Part shown: in pieces, positions 23,402-31,749 of the stretch | How the letters are laid out: every line of letters starts with the position of its first letter | How positions within the stretch are numbered: position 1 is the stretch's first letter | NCBI GenBank assembly: GCA_947472645.1 | Contig: CANJBQ010000002.1 | Location: forward strand, 62,001-126,000 | Reading direction: 5' to 3' | From: Burkholderiaceae bacterium | Lineage (GTDB): Bacteria > Pseudomonadota > Gammaproteobacteria > Burkholderiales > Burkholderiaceae | DNA: 64,000 bases | Program-made: the position numbers and the translations under genes | The notes under the pieces: model-generated | The model's input: the letters and a program-made list of their open reading frames with translations, nothing else | What the model was told of the DNA's origin: nothing | The model's database searches: none

Positions 23402-24193
23402 ATGAAATTTAAATTGACTGTTACGCGGATAGTGTATTCGTTCATGATTTTATTGCTGTTGGTTAATAATGCCCTAGCCGCAGATGTGACGGTCATGATC
23501 TCGGCTGGCTTTTATGGGGTATATGAGCAGCTCGCCCCTAAGTTTGAGCAAAGCACGGGTCATCGACTGACAACCATTCGTGGCCCCTCTATTGGGGACT
23601 CTCCAGAGGCAATTCCGACCCGTCTAGCCAAAGGTCAGCGTGCTGACGTTATTATTCTAGATGGTGAATCTGCTGAAAACTTAGCTACACGCGGATTAGT
23701 CAGACACAACTCTATTTCTATATTAGCACTATCTCAAATTGGTGCGGCGGTCAAACTCAATGCAATGAAGCCTGACATCAGTAATACCGAGGCTTTTCGA
23801 CAAACCTTGTTATCTGCAAAATCTATCGCGTACTCGGATAGTGGAAGTGGTACTTATATTGCTAATACGATGTTTAACAAGTTAGGTATTTTGGAGCAGG
23901 TAAAGTCGAAAACGATGAAGGTACGTGGCCCACCATCTGGCGAGGCAGTAGCGGCGGTGGTAGCCCGCGGCGAGGCTGAAATAGGTTTTCAGCAGGTCAG
24001 TGAAATTATTCATACTCCAGGCATTACTTATTTAGGACCAATACCTGCAGACCTGCAGCCAGGATTTAGTTTTGCTGGCGCGCTGACGTCTAATGCACTT
24101 CAACCGGAAGTGGGAGCTGCACTGATTCGTTTTTTAAAAGCGCCGGATGTTGCTGAAGTCATTTCAAAGGCTGGATTGATCGTTGTTAAGTAA
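23402..24193 (+). CDS. ModA-like periplasmic substrate-binding protein, orphan
   Basis: The 263-residue product has a Sec signal peptide (hydrophobic core about residues 12-24, cleavage likely after NALA) and a type 2 periplasmic-binding fold of the molybdate-binding ModA/extracellular solute-binding family, recognisable in the early VTVMISAGFYGVYEQLAPKF strand-helix and AYSDSGSGTYIANTMFNKLG in the middle. No permease or ATPase gene is adjacent, so it is not part of a complete ModABC operon here. Ligand cannot be told; similar proteins in Burkholderiales bind oxyanions or small organic acids. It converges with the Bug gene downstream, with seven bases between stops. Confidence 0.8.
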   Translation: MKFKLTVTRIVYSFMILLLLVNNALAADVTVMISAGFYGVYEQLAPKFEQSTGHRLTTIRGPSIGDSPEAIPTRLAKGQRADVIILDGESAENLATRGLVRHNSISILALSQIGAAVKLNAMKPDISNTEAFRQTLLSAKSIAYSDSGSGTYIANTMFNKLGILEQVKSKTMKVRGPPSGEAVAAVVARGEAEIGFQQVSEIIHTPGITYLGPIPADLQPGFSFAGALTSNALQPEVGAALIRFLKAPDVAEVISKAGLIVVK

Positions 24194-24200
24194 TTGTTGA

Positions 24201-25190
24201 CTAATCGACTTTACCAATTTTCAACATCGTCGCTTTAATACGTTCTGCATCTTTTGCTAGAAATTCGCTAAAAGCGGGGGCATCTCTGTAGTCTGTTGTG
24301 GCGCCAAGCTTTGCCATATTCTGAATAAACCCGTTTTCTTGAGTAGCGGCTTTTTGTAAATCACTACGAATCGTCTGCACAATGTGATCAGGAGTTTTTG
24401 CAGGTGCAAATAGTCCGATCCATAAATAAAATTCTGCGTCCTTAAAACCTAGTTCGATAGCCGTTGGAACATCAGGAAGAGACGATAATCGTTTATTCCC
24501 GGTTACTACAAGAGCTCTTAATGTACCGGATTTGATTTGATTGACTACCGCAGTTGGAGAGCTTGCAGTCGTTGTAATATGTCCGCCTAAAAGCGCCAAA
24601 ATTGCAGGACCGCCGCCTGAAAAAGGGATGTGCCTTAATTTAATGTTTGCAGCATTCGCTAACATTTCAATCGGTATATGAGAAGCGCTATACGCACCAG
24701 AAGATCCGTAGGTAATTTCACCAGGTTTAGCTTTCGCCTCAGCGATAAAATCTTTATAGGCCTTCCATGGGGAGTCTGCCTTTACCACTAAAACAATCGG
24801 ATCTGCCACCAATAGGCCTAAAGGTACAAAATGATTGATATCAAACGTAGCTTGCCTACCAAACATACGATCTGCTTCGGGCACGATGATCATGGAAGGA
24901 TTAGTGGCCAAAAGGGTATAGCCATCTGCTGTGCTATTGGCCACGAACGCAGCACCGATCGCGCCACCTGCACCCGGTTTAGTTAAAACTACAGCAGGCT
25001 GTTGCCAAACGTTAAATAATGCTTGTGAAATTAATCGTGAAGGTTGATCTGCTGCCCCTCCAGGAGGAAAAGGAACAATGAGACTGACGGGTTTATTGGG
25101 GAAACTGTTCTGTGCAAAACTTGAGAAACTCATAGTTAGCAACAAACAAAATATCCATTTACGGAATGAGGAGTTCTTATAATGAGGCAT
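24201..25190 (-). CDS. Bug family (TctC) tripartite tricarboxylate transporter substrate-binding protein
   Basis: Periplasmic binding protein of the Bug/TctC family, which captures carboxylates or related small molecules. The 329-residue product has a signal peptide ending near SSFAQ at about residue 27, the family start FPNKPVSLIVPFPPGGAADQ, a central GEITYGSSGAYSASHIP and HIPFSGGGPAILALLGGH. No TctA/TctB genes are nearby. It is transcribed divergently from the Ldh-family dehydrogenase at 25283, across a 92-base spacer, suggesting a shared control region. Ligand cannot be deduced from sequence alone. Confidence 0.93.
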   Translation of the reverse strand: MPHYKNSSFRKWIFCLLLTMSFSSFAQNSFPNKPVSLIVPFPPGGAADQPSRLISQALFNVWQQPAVVLTKPGAGGAIGAAFVANSTADGYTLLATNPSMIIVPEADRMFGRQATFDINHFVPLGLLVADPIVLVVKADSPWKAYKDFIAEAKAKPGEITYGSSGAYSASHIPIEMLANAANIKLRHIPFSGGGPAILALLGGHITTTASSPTAVVNQIKSGTLRALVVTGNKRLSSLPDVPTAIELGFKDAEFYLWIGLFAPAKTPDHIVQTIRSDLQKAATQENGFIQNMAKLGATTDYRDAPAFSEFLAKDAERIKATMLKIGKVD

Positions 25191-25282
25191 CTTAGTTCTC
25201 TTGTCTGATTTTAGTTATATGATGAGATTACCATTATTTGAATTTAACATACACATTCCATCAAAAATATAGAAGACTTCTC

Positions 25283-26323
25283 ATGCCCCAATTTTCTTCA
25301 TCACATTTAAATCAGGTAGTAAAGGCCGTCTTTTGTGCTGCAGGTGCCACACCTACAGATGCTATTCAGATTGCTGATATCTTGATAGCCAATCATTTGG
25401 CGGGCCACGATTCGCATGGTATCTTGCGTATACCAGAATATTTACAGAGTATTTTAGATGGCGAGATTGATCCATTAGCGCGCCCTGAAATTCTTCAAGA
25501 AACACCCACAAGCGCTGTTGTAAAAGGTAATTGGTCTTTTGGTCAGGTAGCGGGAAACTTTGCCACAGATATAGCGATAGAAAAAGCATTAGCCATGGGG
25601 GTAAGTGCTGTTTCTGTTGTGCAAGCAGCGCATACGGGAAGGTTGGCTGTCTTTACGGAAAGAGCTGCTGCAAAAGGAGTCATGATGTTCATGACGATCG
25701 GTACTGTCGATCGCCCCATGACGGCTCCTTATGGCGGTGCAGCTCCACTACTCGGAACGAATCCTATCGCCATCACATTACCGAATCAGGACGGGCCTCA
25801 CGTCACTTTAGACTTTGCAACTTCAGCCATTGCGGCAGGCAAGATTAAGGTTGCCAAGGCGAAGCATGAAGCTCTACCACCAAACTGTTTGGTCGATAAA
25901 AATGGTAATCCATCGACCGATCCTAATGATTTTTTTGATGGAGGATTCATGTTGCCGTTTGGAGGGCATAAGGGCTATGCTTTAGCGGTGATGGCGGAGT
26001 TAATGAGTGGACCATTGGTAGGTTCAGAATATTTTCCCGGAGTCACTCAACGGAGTGGTATTTTTATGTTTGCTATGAAAGCATCCTTATTTCAACCAAT
26101 GGAAAAATATAATCAAGCTTTACAAAAGTCCATCAAAAAAATCAAAGCCATACCTCCAGCAAAAGGGTTTGACGAAGTATTACTCCCCGGTGAGCCGGAA
26201 TCCAATATGCATCAAAAGAGAGTGCAGCAAGGTATTCCGATTCCGCAAGATACTTGGGCGGCGGTTAGAGCTGCAGGACTTTCTGTTGGGGTCGATATAG
26301 ATACTCTCAATATCGACTCGTAA
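25283..26323 (+). CDS. Malate/L-lactate/ureidoglycolate dehydrogenase family oxidoreductase
   Basis: NAD(P)-dependent dehydrogenase of the Ldh_2 (MDH2) family, which oxidises 2-hydroxy acids such as malate, sulfolactate or ureidoglycolate. The product is about 346 residues from ATG 25283; a TTG at 25238 extends the frame but adds no family sequence. Visible are GHDSHGILRIPEYL with the catalytic His near residue 41, AAPLLGTNPIAITLPN near 149, DFATSAIAAGKI near 177 and GGHKGYALAVMAEL near 229. Substrate not predictable. Divergent to one Bug gene and convergent to another, so it may form a small uptake-and-oxidation unit with them (inference). Confidence 0.88.
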   Translation: MPQFSSSHLNQVVKAVFCAAGATPTDAIQIADILIANHLAGHDSHGILRIPEYLQSILDGEIDPLARPEILQETPTSAVVKGNWSFGQVAGNFATDIAIEKALAMGVSAVSVVQAAHTGRLAVFTERAAAKGVMMFMTIGTVDRPMTAPYGGAAPLLGTNPIAITLPNQDGPHVTLDFATSAIAAGKIKVAKAKHEALPPNCLVDKNGNPSTDPNDFFDGGFMLPFGGHKGYALAVMAELMSGPLVGSEYFPGVTQRSGIFMFAMKASLFQPMEKYNQALQKSIKKIKAIPPAKGFDEVLLPGEPESNMHQKRVQQGIPIPQDTWAAVRAAGLSVGVDIDTLNIDS

Positions 26324-26360
26324 TGCTTTGAGTTATTCGACAAAGAACTAAATCCATCAA

Positions 26361-27332
26361 TTACTCTGCTTTGATCCCTGTTATTTTGATGACTTGAGCC
26401 CAGTTGGCATTATCTTTTTTCAATAGTATTGCCAATGCCTCTGCCGATCCTGGCTCTGGGTCATAAGCTAATGAAACTAATTGTTGTTTGATTTCAGGAC
26501 TATTTAAACATTGTATGAATGCTTGGTTTAAGCGTTGCACAATATGTTTAGGCACTCCTGCTGGGCCAAAGATACCGTACCATGTATTGAGTTCATATCC
26601 AGGGACGGTTTCAGAAATCGTGGGAACTGAAGAGAGGATAGGTGTTCGTTTTAATGTCGTTGTCCCAAGAGGCGTTAATTTACCGGCTTGGACTTGCGCA
26701 AGAATCGTTGAGGTATTGGTAATTAAGATATCTACTTCATTAGCCAGCAATGCAGACACTGCGGGTCCGCCCCCTTTATAAGGGATATGCGTATATTTAG
26801 TCCCCGTTGCAATACCAAATAATTCCATCCCTAAATGAGGCGTACTACCGATACCAGCTGAAGAGTAGTTGATTTTTCCAGGATCTTGTTTGGCAAGATC
26901 AATTAATTCGGTAATATTTTTTGCCTTAAATTTGGGGTTAGCCACTAACACACTAGGTGTATTGACCATCACCGCAATAGGCGTTAAATCTTTAATCGGA
27001 TCATAAGTCAGTTGGGTATAGAGTGCCGTGCTAATTGACAAAGAACTATTGCCTAGGAGCAATGTATAGCCATCGGGCGCCGACTTAGCCACATAATCAG
27101 CACCAATATTCCCATTAGCCCCGGGCTTATTATCTAAAATAATAGATTGCCCCAATAACTCAGATAATTTTTTACTTAATGGACGCATTAATACATCAGC
27201 ACCTCCACCGGGAGGGAAGGGGATTACGATTTTAATGGGCTTGGTTGGATATTCCTGAGCTAAAGAAATTTGGCTCATAGTGAATACAACATTCACTAGT
27301 AAAAATACAGATTTTGCAAAAGCTATTTTCAT
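26361..27332 (-). CDS. Bug family (TctC) substrate-binding protein
   Basis: A 323-residue Bug protein with a signal peptide (cleavage probably after LAQ near residue 26), the family opening YPTKPIKIVIPFPPGGGADV, the ligand loop segments YTLLLGNSSLS and THIPYKGGGPAVSALLANEV. An AAGGAG ribosome site seven bases ahead of ATG 27332 is among the best in this region. No transporter membrane subunits are adjacent. A perfect dyad lies 39 bases upstream of the start and may control it. Ligand unknown. Confidence 0.93.
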   Translation of the reverse strand: MKIAFAKSVFLLVNVVFTMSQISLAQEYPTKPIKIVIPFPPGGGADVLMRPLSKKLSELLGQSIILDNKPGANGNIGADYVAKSAPDGYTLLLGNSSLSISTALYTQLTYDPIKDLTPIAVMVNTPSVLVANPKFKAKNITELIDLAKQDPGKINYSSAGIGSTPHLGMELFGIATGTKYTHIPYKGGGPAVSALLANEVDILITNTSTILAQVQAGKLTPLGTTTLKRTPILSSVPTISETVPGYELNTWYGIFGPAGVPKHIVQRLNQAFIQCLNSPEIKQQLVSLAYDPEPGSAEALAILLKKDNANWAQVIKITGIKAE

Positions 27333-27370
27333 GACGTCTCCTTGTGGACCACGAGCCTCAGCTCCTTTTA

Positions 27371-27383
27371 GACTTACTAAGTC
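27371..27383. promoter_or_regulatory. Perfect 13-bp dyad GACTTA-C-TAAGTC
   Basis: A 6+1+6 palindrome in the 74-base spacer between the nitroreductase stop and the Bug start, both on the - strand. The loop is too short for an RNA hairpin, so it looks like a protein-binding operator. The T-rich stretch between it and the nitroreductase stop also holds a weak TCTC-TTA-GAGA hairpin. Confidence 0.35.
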
Positions 27384-27406
27384 ATATTTTCTCTAAGAGA
27401 GTTTTT

Positions 27407-28042
27407 TTAATCGATCCAGTTAATAAAGTTTTCTTTAGATTGCCGTACTTTCTCCAGATTAGCCAACCAATCCTCATCGATTTTTCGATAACCCAAAGGC
27501 AGAATTACAACGCTACGTAAGCCTTTGTCTTTGAGTTGGAGAACCTCGTCAAGAGCCTTCGGATCGAAGCCTTCCATCGGAGTGCAATCAACACCTTCCT
27601 CTGCGGCAGCAATCAACGCAGTCCCTAACGCGATATAAGCTTGCTTGGCTGAATGCGTAAAATTCATTTCAGGATCTTTTACCGTATAGGTTTTTAGTAG
27701 CATTTGACGATAGGCTTTCCTGGCTTCACTCGTATAGTTACGAATTTGCTCAGTCCTATCAAATACTTCATTGATGCGCTCGGCGGTGTAATTATCCCAA
27801 GCAGCAAAGACCAACAAATGTGAACAATCAGTTATTTGAGATTGGTTATTTGCAACAGGTTTTATTTTCTCGCGAAGATCTTTATTCGTGATGACAAATA
27901 ATTCATAAGGCTGTAATCCACTGGAGCTGGCAGTTAGTCGGATTGCCTCTAATATACGATCTACCTTTTCTTGAGGAATAGATTTGGTTGAGTCCATCTT
28001 TTTTGTCGCGTAGCGCCAATGTAAATGATCGATTAAGCTCAT
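27407..28042 (-). CDS. NfsB-like NAD(P)H nitroreductase family protein
   Basis: FMN-dependent oxidoreductase of the oxygen-insensitive nitroreductase family, which reduces nitro compounds or quinones with NAD(P)H. The 211-residue product matches the family's usual length of about 215. Family features are the N-terminal HWRYATKKMD, the FMN-contacting LTASSSGLQPYELFV near residue 36, and ALIAAAEEGVDCTPMEGFD near 148. The ATG at 28042 is followed by a conventional start, MSLIDHLHWRYATK. Physiological substrate unknown. It lies between a Bug gene and an exporter on the same strand, with more than 70 bases on both sides, so it may be monocistronic. Confidence 0.9.
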   Translation of the reverse strand: MSLIDHLHWRYATKKMDSTKSIPQEKVDRILEAIRLTASSSGLQPYELFVITNKDLREKIKPVANNQSQITDCSHLLVFAAWDNYTAERINEVFDRTEQIRNYTSEARKAYRQMLLKTYTVKDPEMNFTHSAKQAYIALGTALIAAAEEGVDCTPMEGFDPKALDEVLQLKDKGLRSVVILPLGYRKIDEDWLANLEKVRQSKENFINWID

Positions 28043-28176
28043 GAAATTTCCTTTATATATCTGTCATGCTGTAAGTGATTATTCTAGTTGAAGTCAAGTA
28101 TTGGAGTATTACTAAAAAGTCGTCCTCAATGAACAAAAATTGATCCGCGGTTGATTAGGGAAGGCACCTACAGATG

Positions 28177-29073
28177 TTATTTTTTTCGTAAACCAATCAC
28201 AATCACTGTACTAACGACGATGATGGCGCCAATAATTTGCATGATGGATATTGTTTGACCTAATAGTACCCAAGCAAAAACAAGTGCGAATATAGGCTCG
28301 GCATTCATAATCGCAGAATTGCCCACAACCCCTAGGCGTGGCAATAGGCTAAACATCATCGTGAAGCCAGTGCCATAAAAAACAGTAAGACCGATAAGTC
28401 CCAACCAGCCACTTGTTGTATGAGGGAGGGATAAGCCACCTTGGTAAAAACTCAGCAGGGTCGCTAGTGCGGTCACGATTGCCAGCGTGTAAGCAGTTCT
28501 AACTAGAGCATTAATTGTTAAGGTCTTATGTTCTGTTAGTACCAAGGCAAGACCAAACGAGGCCGCACCCATCAGGGCATAAAATACGCCTTTACCAATC
28601 GATTGCCATTGTGCGGCAGCTCCAAGGCCGGAAGCTGTTCCAAGCACATCTAGTGCTAGGGCTAATCCAAAAAGAATAATTGGCATCGACTTCAGAACTA
28701 GAGGCTCAGGCTTACGCCGATACAAAATACGAGACCATAATGCTGCCCATAAGGGGTGAGTATTAAAAGCGAGCAAAGCTAAAACGACGGGTATTAAAGA
28801 AACTGATGAATAAATACAATAACTTTGTATTGCTACCAAGGTACCAATGACCAGAAATGTAAAATGATGTCCCTTCGAGATTTTCATTGAGACGCCACGT
28901 CTTATCAAAAGGATAAAAATAATTGCCGCTGTAACCACACTTCTAAAAAAGACGGCGGTAACGACATCAACCGAGTCATTGAAAGCAAAACGCGCGGCGA
29001 CATGATTTGCACCCATGACTGCTGCGACCAATAAAAGTGTGAAAAATGCAGTGAGGGAAATAGATGATTTCAT
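28177..29073 (-). CDS. EamA (DMT superfamily) transporter
   Basis: A 298-residue protein with ten predicted membrane helices and two EamA repeats, the layout of drug/metabolite transporters that export amino acids or other metabolites. The first repeat contains GANHVAARFAFNDSVDVVTA near residue 21, the second ends with PIFALVFAWVLLGQTISIMQ near residue 262. The substrate cannot be inferred. The gene is separated from the nitroreductase by 134 bases and followed upstream by a long spacer holding the parS-like palindrome. Confidence 0.9.
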   Translation of the reverse strand: MKSSISLTAFFTLLLVAAVMGANHVAARFAFNDSVDVVTAVFFRSVVTAAIIFILLIRRGVSMKISKGHHFTFLVIGTLVAIQSYCIYSSVSLIPVVLALLAFNTHPLWAALWSRILYRRKPEPLVLKSMPIILFGLALALDVLGTASGLGAAAQWQSIGKGVFYALMGAASFGLALVLTEHKTLTINALVRTAYTLAIVTALATLLSFYQGGLSLPHTTSGWLGLIGLTVFYGTGFTMMFSLLPRLGVVGNSAIMNAEPIFALVFAWVLLGQTISIMQIIGAIIVVSTVIVIGLRKK

Positions 29074-29139
29074 GGGGTATATTTTGTGAATTGAGCTATT
29101 AGTAAAACATACTTCATGGTAAGGGCTTAAGAATCAGTT

Positions 29140-29155
29140 GGTTTCACGTGAAAAG
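29140..29155. promoter_or_regulatory. parS-like palindrome (candidate ParB site)
   Basis: The core TTTCACGTGAAA at 29142-29153 is a perfect 12-bp palindrome identical to the core of the widespread chromosomal parS site, TGTTTCACGTGAAACA; over 16 bases 13 match. It lies in the gene-free stretch 29074-29340, upstream of the EamA gene. Chance occurrence of 12 defined bases in 64 kb is low but not negligible. If real it would place the window in the origin-proximal domain. No parAB genes are visible here. Confidence 0.45.
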
Positions 29156-29207
29156 GCAGGGAGATACCTAAATTGATTCTAATATACATAATTAAAATCC
29201 CAGCCTT

Positions 29208-29238
29208 TGGTGTTGGACCTAATTTTTAGGTCAGACCA
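29208..29238. repeat. Interrupted inverted repeat containing GGTC-A-GACC
   Basis: TGGT (29208) pairs with ACCA (29235), and GACCTAA (29216-29222) pairs with TTAGGTC (29226-29232) around a TTT loop. The right arm contains the short dyad GGTCAGACC, which resembles operators of GntR/FadR-type regulators. No T-run follows, so a terminator is unlikely. The remainder of the spacer 29074-29340 shows nothing recognisable apart from the parS-like site. Confidence 0.35.
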
Positions 29239-29340
29239 CATCACCTGATCGTCATCTTAGCTGATTCAAAAAACGATTTATCACAACTCAAAATTGGTAT
29301 GTAGTATGATTAATTATGATATCTAGTATTAAAACATAAT

Positions 29341-30947
29341 ATTAATAAATATAATCTACGTAAATATTTAATATGTTTGCTGTGCTTATTTAGCTTTTTT
29401 CAATTGTCATTTGGTGCTTCACCATTCATCCCGGTATTTCTGGTGGTAACTGGTCGAATGCCAATAATTGGGCTGGCGGCGCAATACCTACCTTAAGTAA
29501 TGTAGCTAATGTGATTATTCCTGCAAATAATACGGTTGTTTACGACATTGCTAATCTCTTAACTATAAGACCAACAAGTACGATTAATAATAATGGAGTG
29601 CTTAGTTTTAATAGTGCTTTAGCAACAACCTTGGCTAATGATATTTCTGGAACAGGCTCAATTAATCAATCTGGTGCCGGCACTTTAACACTGACTGGTA
29701 CAAATAGTTATAGTGGCGATACCATCATTAATCATTCAAGTCTGATTGCCGGCAATAGTAAGGCTTTGGGCTCTAGCTCTATTAACTCCTCGGGAGGTAT
29801 ATTTAGCACTATTACAGGATTAAGACTACTTAGTTTGACGATCAACGGTCCTGTGACTCTTATCGAAAATATTATGACACTTGGAACGCAAACCTATAAC
29901 GGGCCTGTTACATTAAATAATGCCGCTAATATCACCACATTAACTAGCGAGAGTGGCAACATTGATTTTGGAAGCACCTTAGTGGCAGGAGCGAATAATC
30001 AATCCTTAACGCTCAATGCGTTACAGGGACGAGTTATCTTTAATGACCAAGTAGGCGTCGCTACGCAAACGTATAACGCTGTAACTGGGGTTTATACCTC
30101 AAGAATATTTCAAGCCTATCTAGGACTATCACTTCAGAATCTAACAAATCTAACAGTGACAGCAGACACGATATTGTTCAATGGTGATATCACTACCTTT
30201 ACCGCACAAACTTATAATGGTAACTTGAGGGTGGGAGACAATGGTCAAAATGGCCCAACTAGAGTATTACTCTCTGAGGATCCTTCGATCATCATCAATG
30301 GCCTGATTGATGATGTCGTGAGCGGTCAACATAATTTAGTACTTCGTGCAATTAGAATTGGCGGAACAGATACCCCAGTGATTTCTGTGAATGGTTTAGT
30401 CGGTAGTTTGATACCATTAAACTCTATCACCATCACTACGGGTGAACAAAACATGAGTGGTGTACCGATCTCTAGTGACTCGTCGATTAATCCTAGCAAT
30501 TACGTTGGTAATATTTTATTAGGTGGTGATATCACTACGGTTGGAAATCAAATCTATACGGCCAATAACATCTTAGTGTTGAATCAGACTACTTTTACGA
30601 CTTTCGGCGGAAGTGTAACCTTTAATTATGGTATTCCTGCTAATTTTGGTGGAATTAACCCCTTGATGGGCAATGCCCCTTTATCCTTGAATTTTAACGT
30701 CAATGGTGGCGCTGTAACCGGAGTGGCTTATACAGATCCAAGTACCCAACCCAGAGGGGAATTAGTTAATACAGTTCCAACCACCAACAAACAAAATGTA
30801 ACTGCTACGGGGATGGGTTGGTTAGATGATCACATAAGAAAAAACGTAAAATCTAGCTCAGTAAATACAGAGGTTAATCAAGAAAACATTAGTTTTAGTG
30901 AGCCAGAAGTTCAGTGTGTTGAAGCTACTAGCATGGGCTGTAGCTAA
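29341..30947 (+). pseudogene. Broken adhesin: autotransporter/FHA-like repeat protein with frameshifted signal peptide
   Basis: From 29394 a single frame runs to 30947 and encodes an Asn/Thr/Gly-rich passenger typical of large secreted adhesins: GGNWSNANNWAGG at its start, the GAGTLTLTGTNSYSGDT autotransporter-associated motif, and repeats of the type Q-x-Y-N-G (GTQTYNGPVTL, FTAQTYNGNLRV). Conserved sequence continues upstream of the only usable start (GTG 29511), but the frame is closed at 29391. In another frame, from about 29341, codons read NKYNLRKYLICLLCLFSFF then QLSFGAS, a convincing signal peptide that begins at ATT instead of ATG. A one-base loss near 29430 and loss of the start codon would explain both. 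No beta-barrel domain is present; the normal protein might have ended here. Probably inactive. Confidence 0.6.
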
Positions 30948-31033
30948 CTATTACTCAATCAGATAATAGTATTAAGACAATTTTTTTATGCCCCAGACTA
31001 TCGTTACCCTCATTTCTAATTGATGATCAATAT

Positions 31034-31047
31034 TTGATGTAGATCAA
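31034..31047. promoter_or_regulatory. FNR/Anr box upstream of ompW
   Basis: TTGAT-GTAG-ATCAA is a perfect match to the FNR-family consensus TTGAT-N4-ATCAA. Its centre lies about 58 bases before the ompW start, giving room for a class II promoter with transcription starting near 31082. FNR control of ompW is known in enterobacteria. Strongly suggests low-oxygen activation of ompW and probably of ccoI-ccoS behind it. Confidence 0.8.
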
Positions 31048-31097
31048 ATCTAAAAAAATATCCTTTGTTATCTTGGTATCAATAAATGGGAGAAGAT

Positions 31098-31730
31098 ATG
31101 ATGAATGTAAAAAAAGTGGCTATACATCTTGTCTGTATTGCAGTATTGGCACCATTGTTTGCACAAGCAGAAGAAAATCCATGGATGTTTCGAGTGCGCG
31201 CGGTAGACCTATTATTTAAAAATGGTCAGTCTGGGGGTGATGGAACGGTTCAGGCATTAAGCCTTAACGCTCAAAACCAAGTCATTCCTGAATTTGATGT
31301 GACATATTTCTTCACAAAAAATATTTCTGCAGAATTAGTTCTTACTTATCCTCAAAATGTGAGTATTGGATCAACGCTGGGTAATATTGGAACGATTACG
31401 GCACTTCCGCCATCACTGATTGCTCAGTATCACTTTACCGATTATGGAAATTTTATTCCTTATGTTGGCGTGGGTATTAACTACACTATTTTTGGTAATC
31501 GCTCGAATTTTCCAGGCTTATCCAATACGGTTCAGGTAAATCAGTCGAGTGTTGGTGCTGTAGGCCAAATTGGATTTGATTATATGTTCAATAAAAATTG
31601 GGGTCTAAATATTGACTTGAAATATATAACGATGGCAACTGATGTAACTAATATTGCTACTGGGGTAAATAACGGAACTTTAACGCTAAACCCTTGGGCA
31701 CCAGCAATTGGTATTACTTATAAGTTTTAA
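31098..31730 (+). CDS. ompW: OmpW family outer membrane protein
   Basis: OmpW forms an eight-stranded outer membrane beta-barrel with a hydrophobic channel, thought to admit small hydrophobic molecules. The product is about 210 residues: signal peptide (cleavage probably after FAQA), then ENPWMFRVRAVDL, a typical OmpW opening, and alternating barrel strands ending in the terminal phenylalanine of WAPAIGITYKF, the outer-membrane insertion signal. I chose ATG 31098 because GGGAG at 31088 is then a ribosome site; the upstream ATG 31086 overlaps that site. A perfect FNR box lies upstream and ccoI follows after 19 bases, indicating a microaerobic transcript. Confidence 0.92.
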   Translation: MMNVKKVAIHLVCIAVLAPLFAQAEENPWMFRVRAVDLLFKNGQSGGDGTVQALSLNAQNQVIPEFDVTYFFTKNISAELVLTYPQNVSIGSTLGNIGTITALPPSLIAQYHFTDYGNFIPYVGVGINYTIFGNRSNFPGLSNTVQVNQSSVGAVGQIGFDYMFNKNWGLNIDLKYITMATDVTNIATGVNNGTLTLNPWAPAIGITYKF

Positions 31731-31749
31731 ATGACTTGGAGCCATATTA

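Noticed and set aside
29511..29513. GTG 29511 as the true start of the adhesin-like gene
   Set aside because: Conserved repeat-type sequence (GGNWSNANNW) continues upstream in the same frame and no signal peptide would be present.
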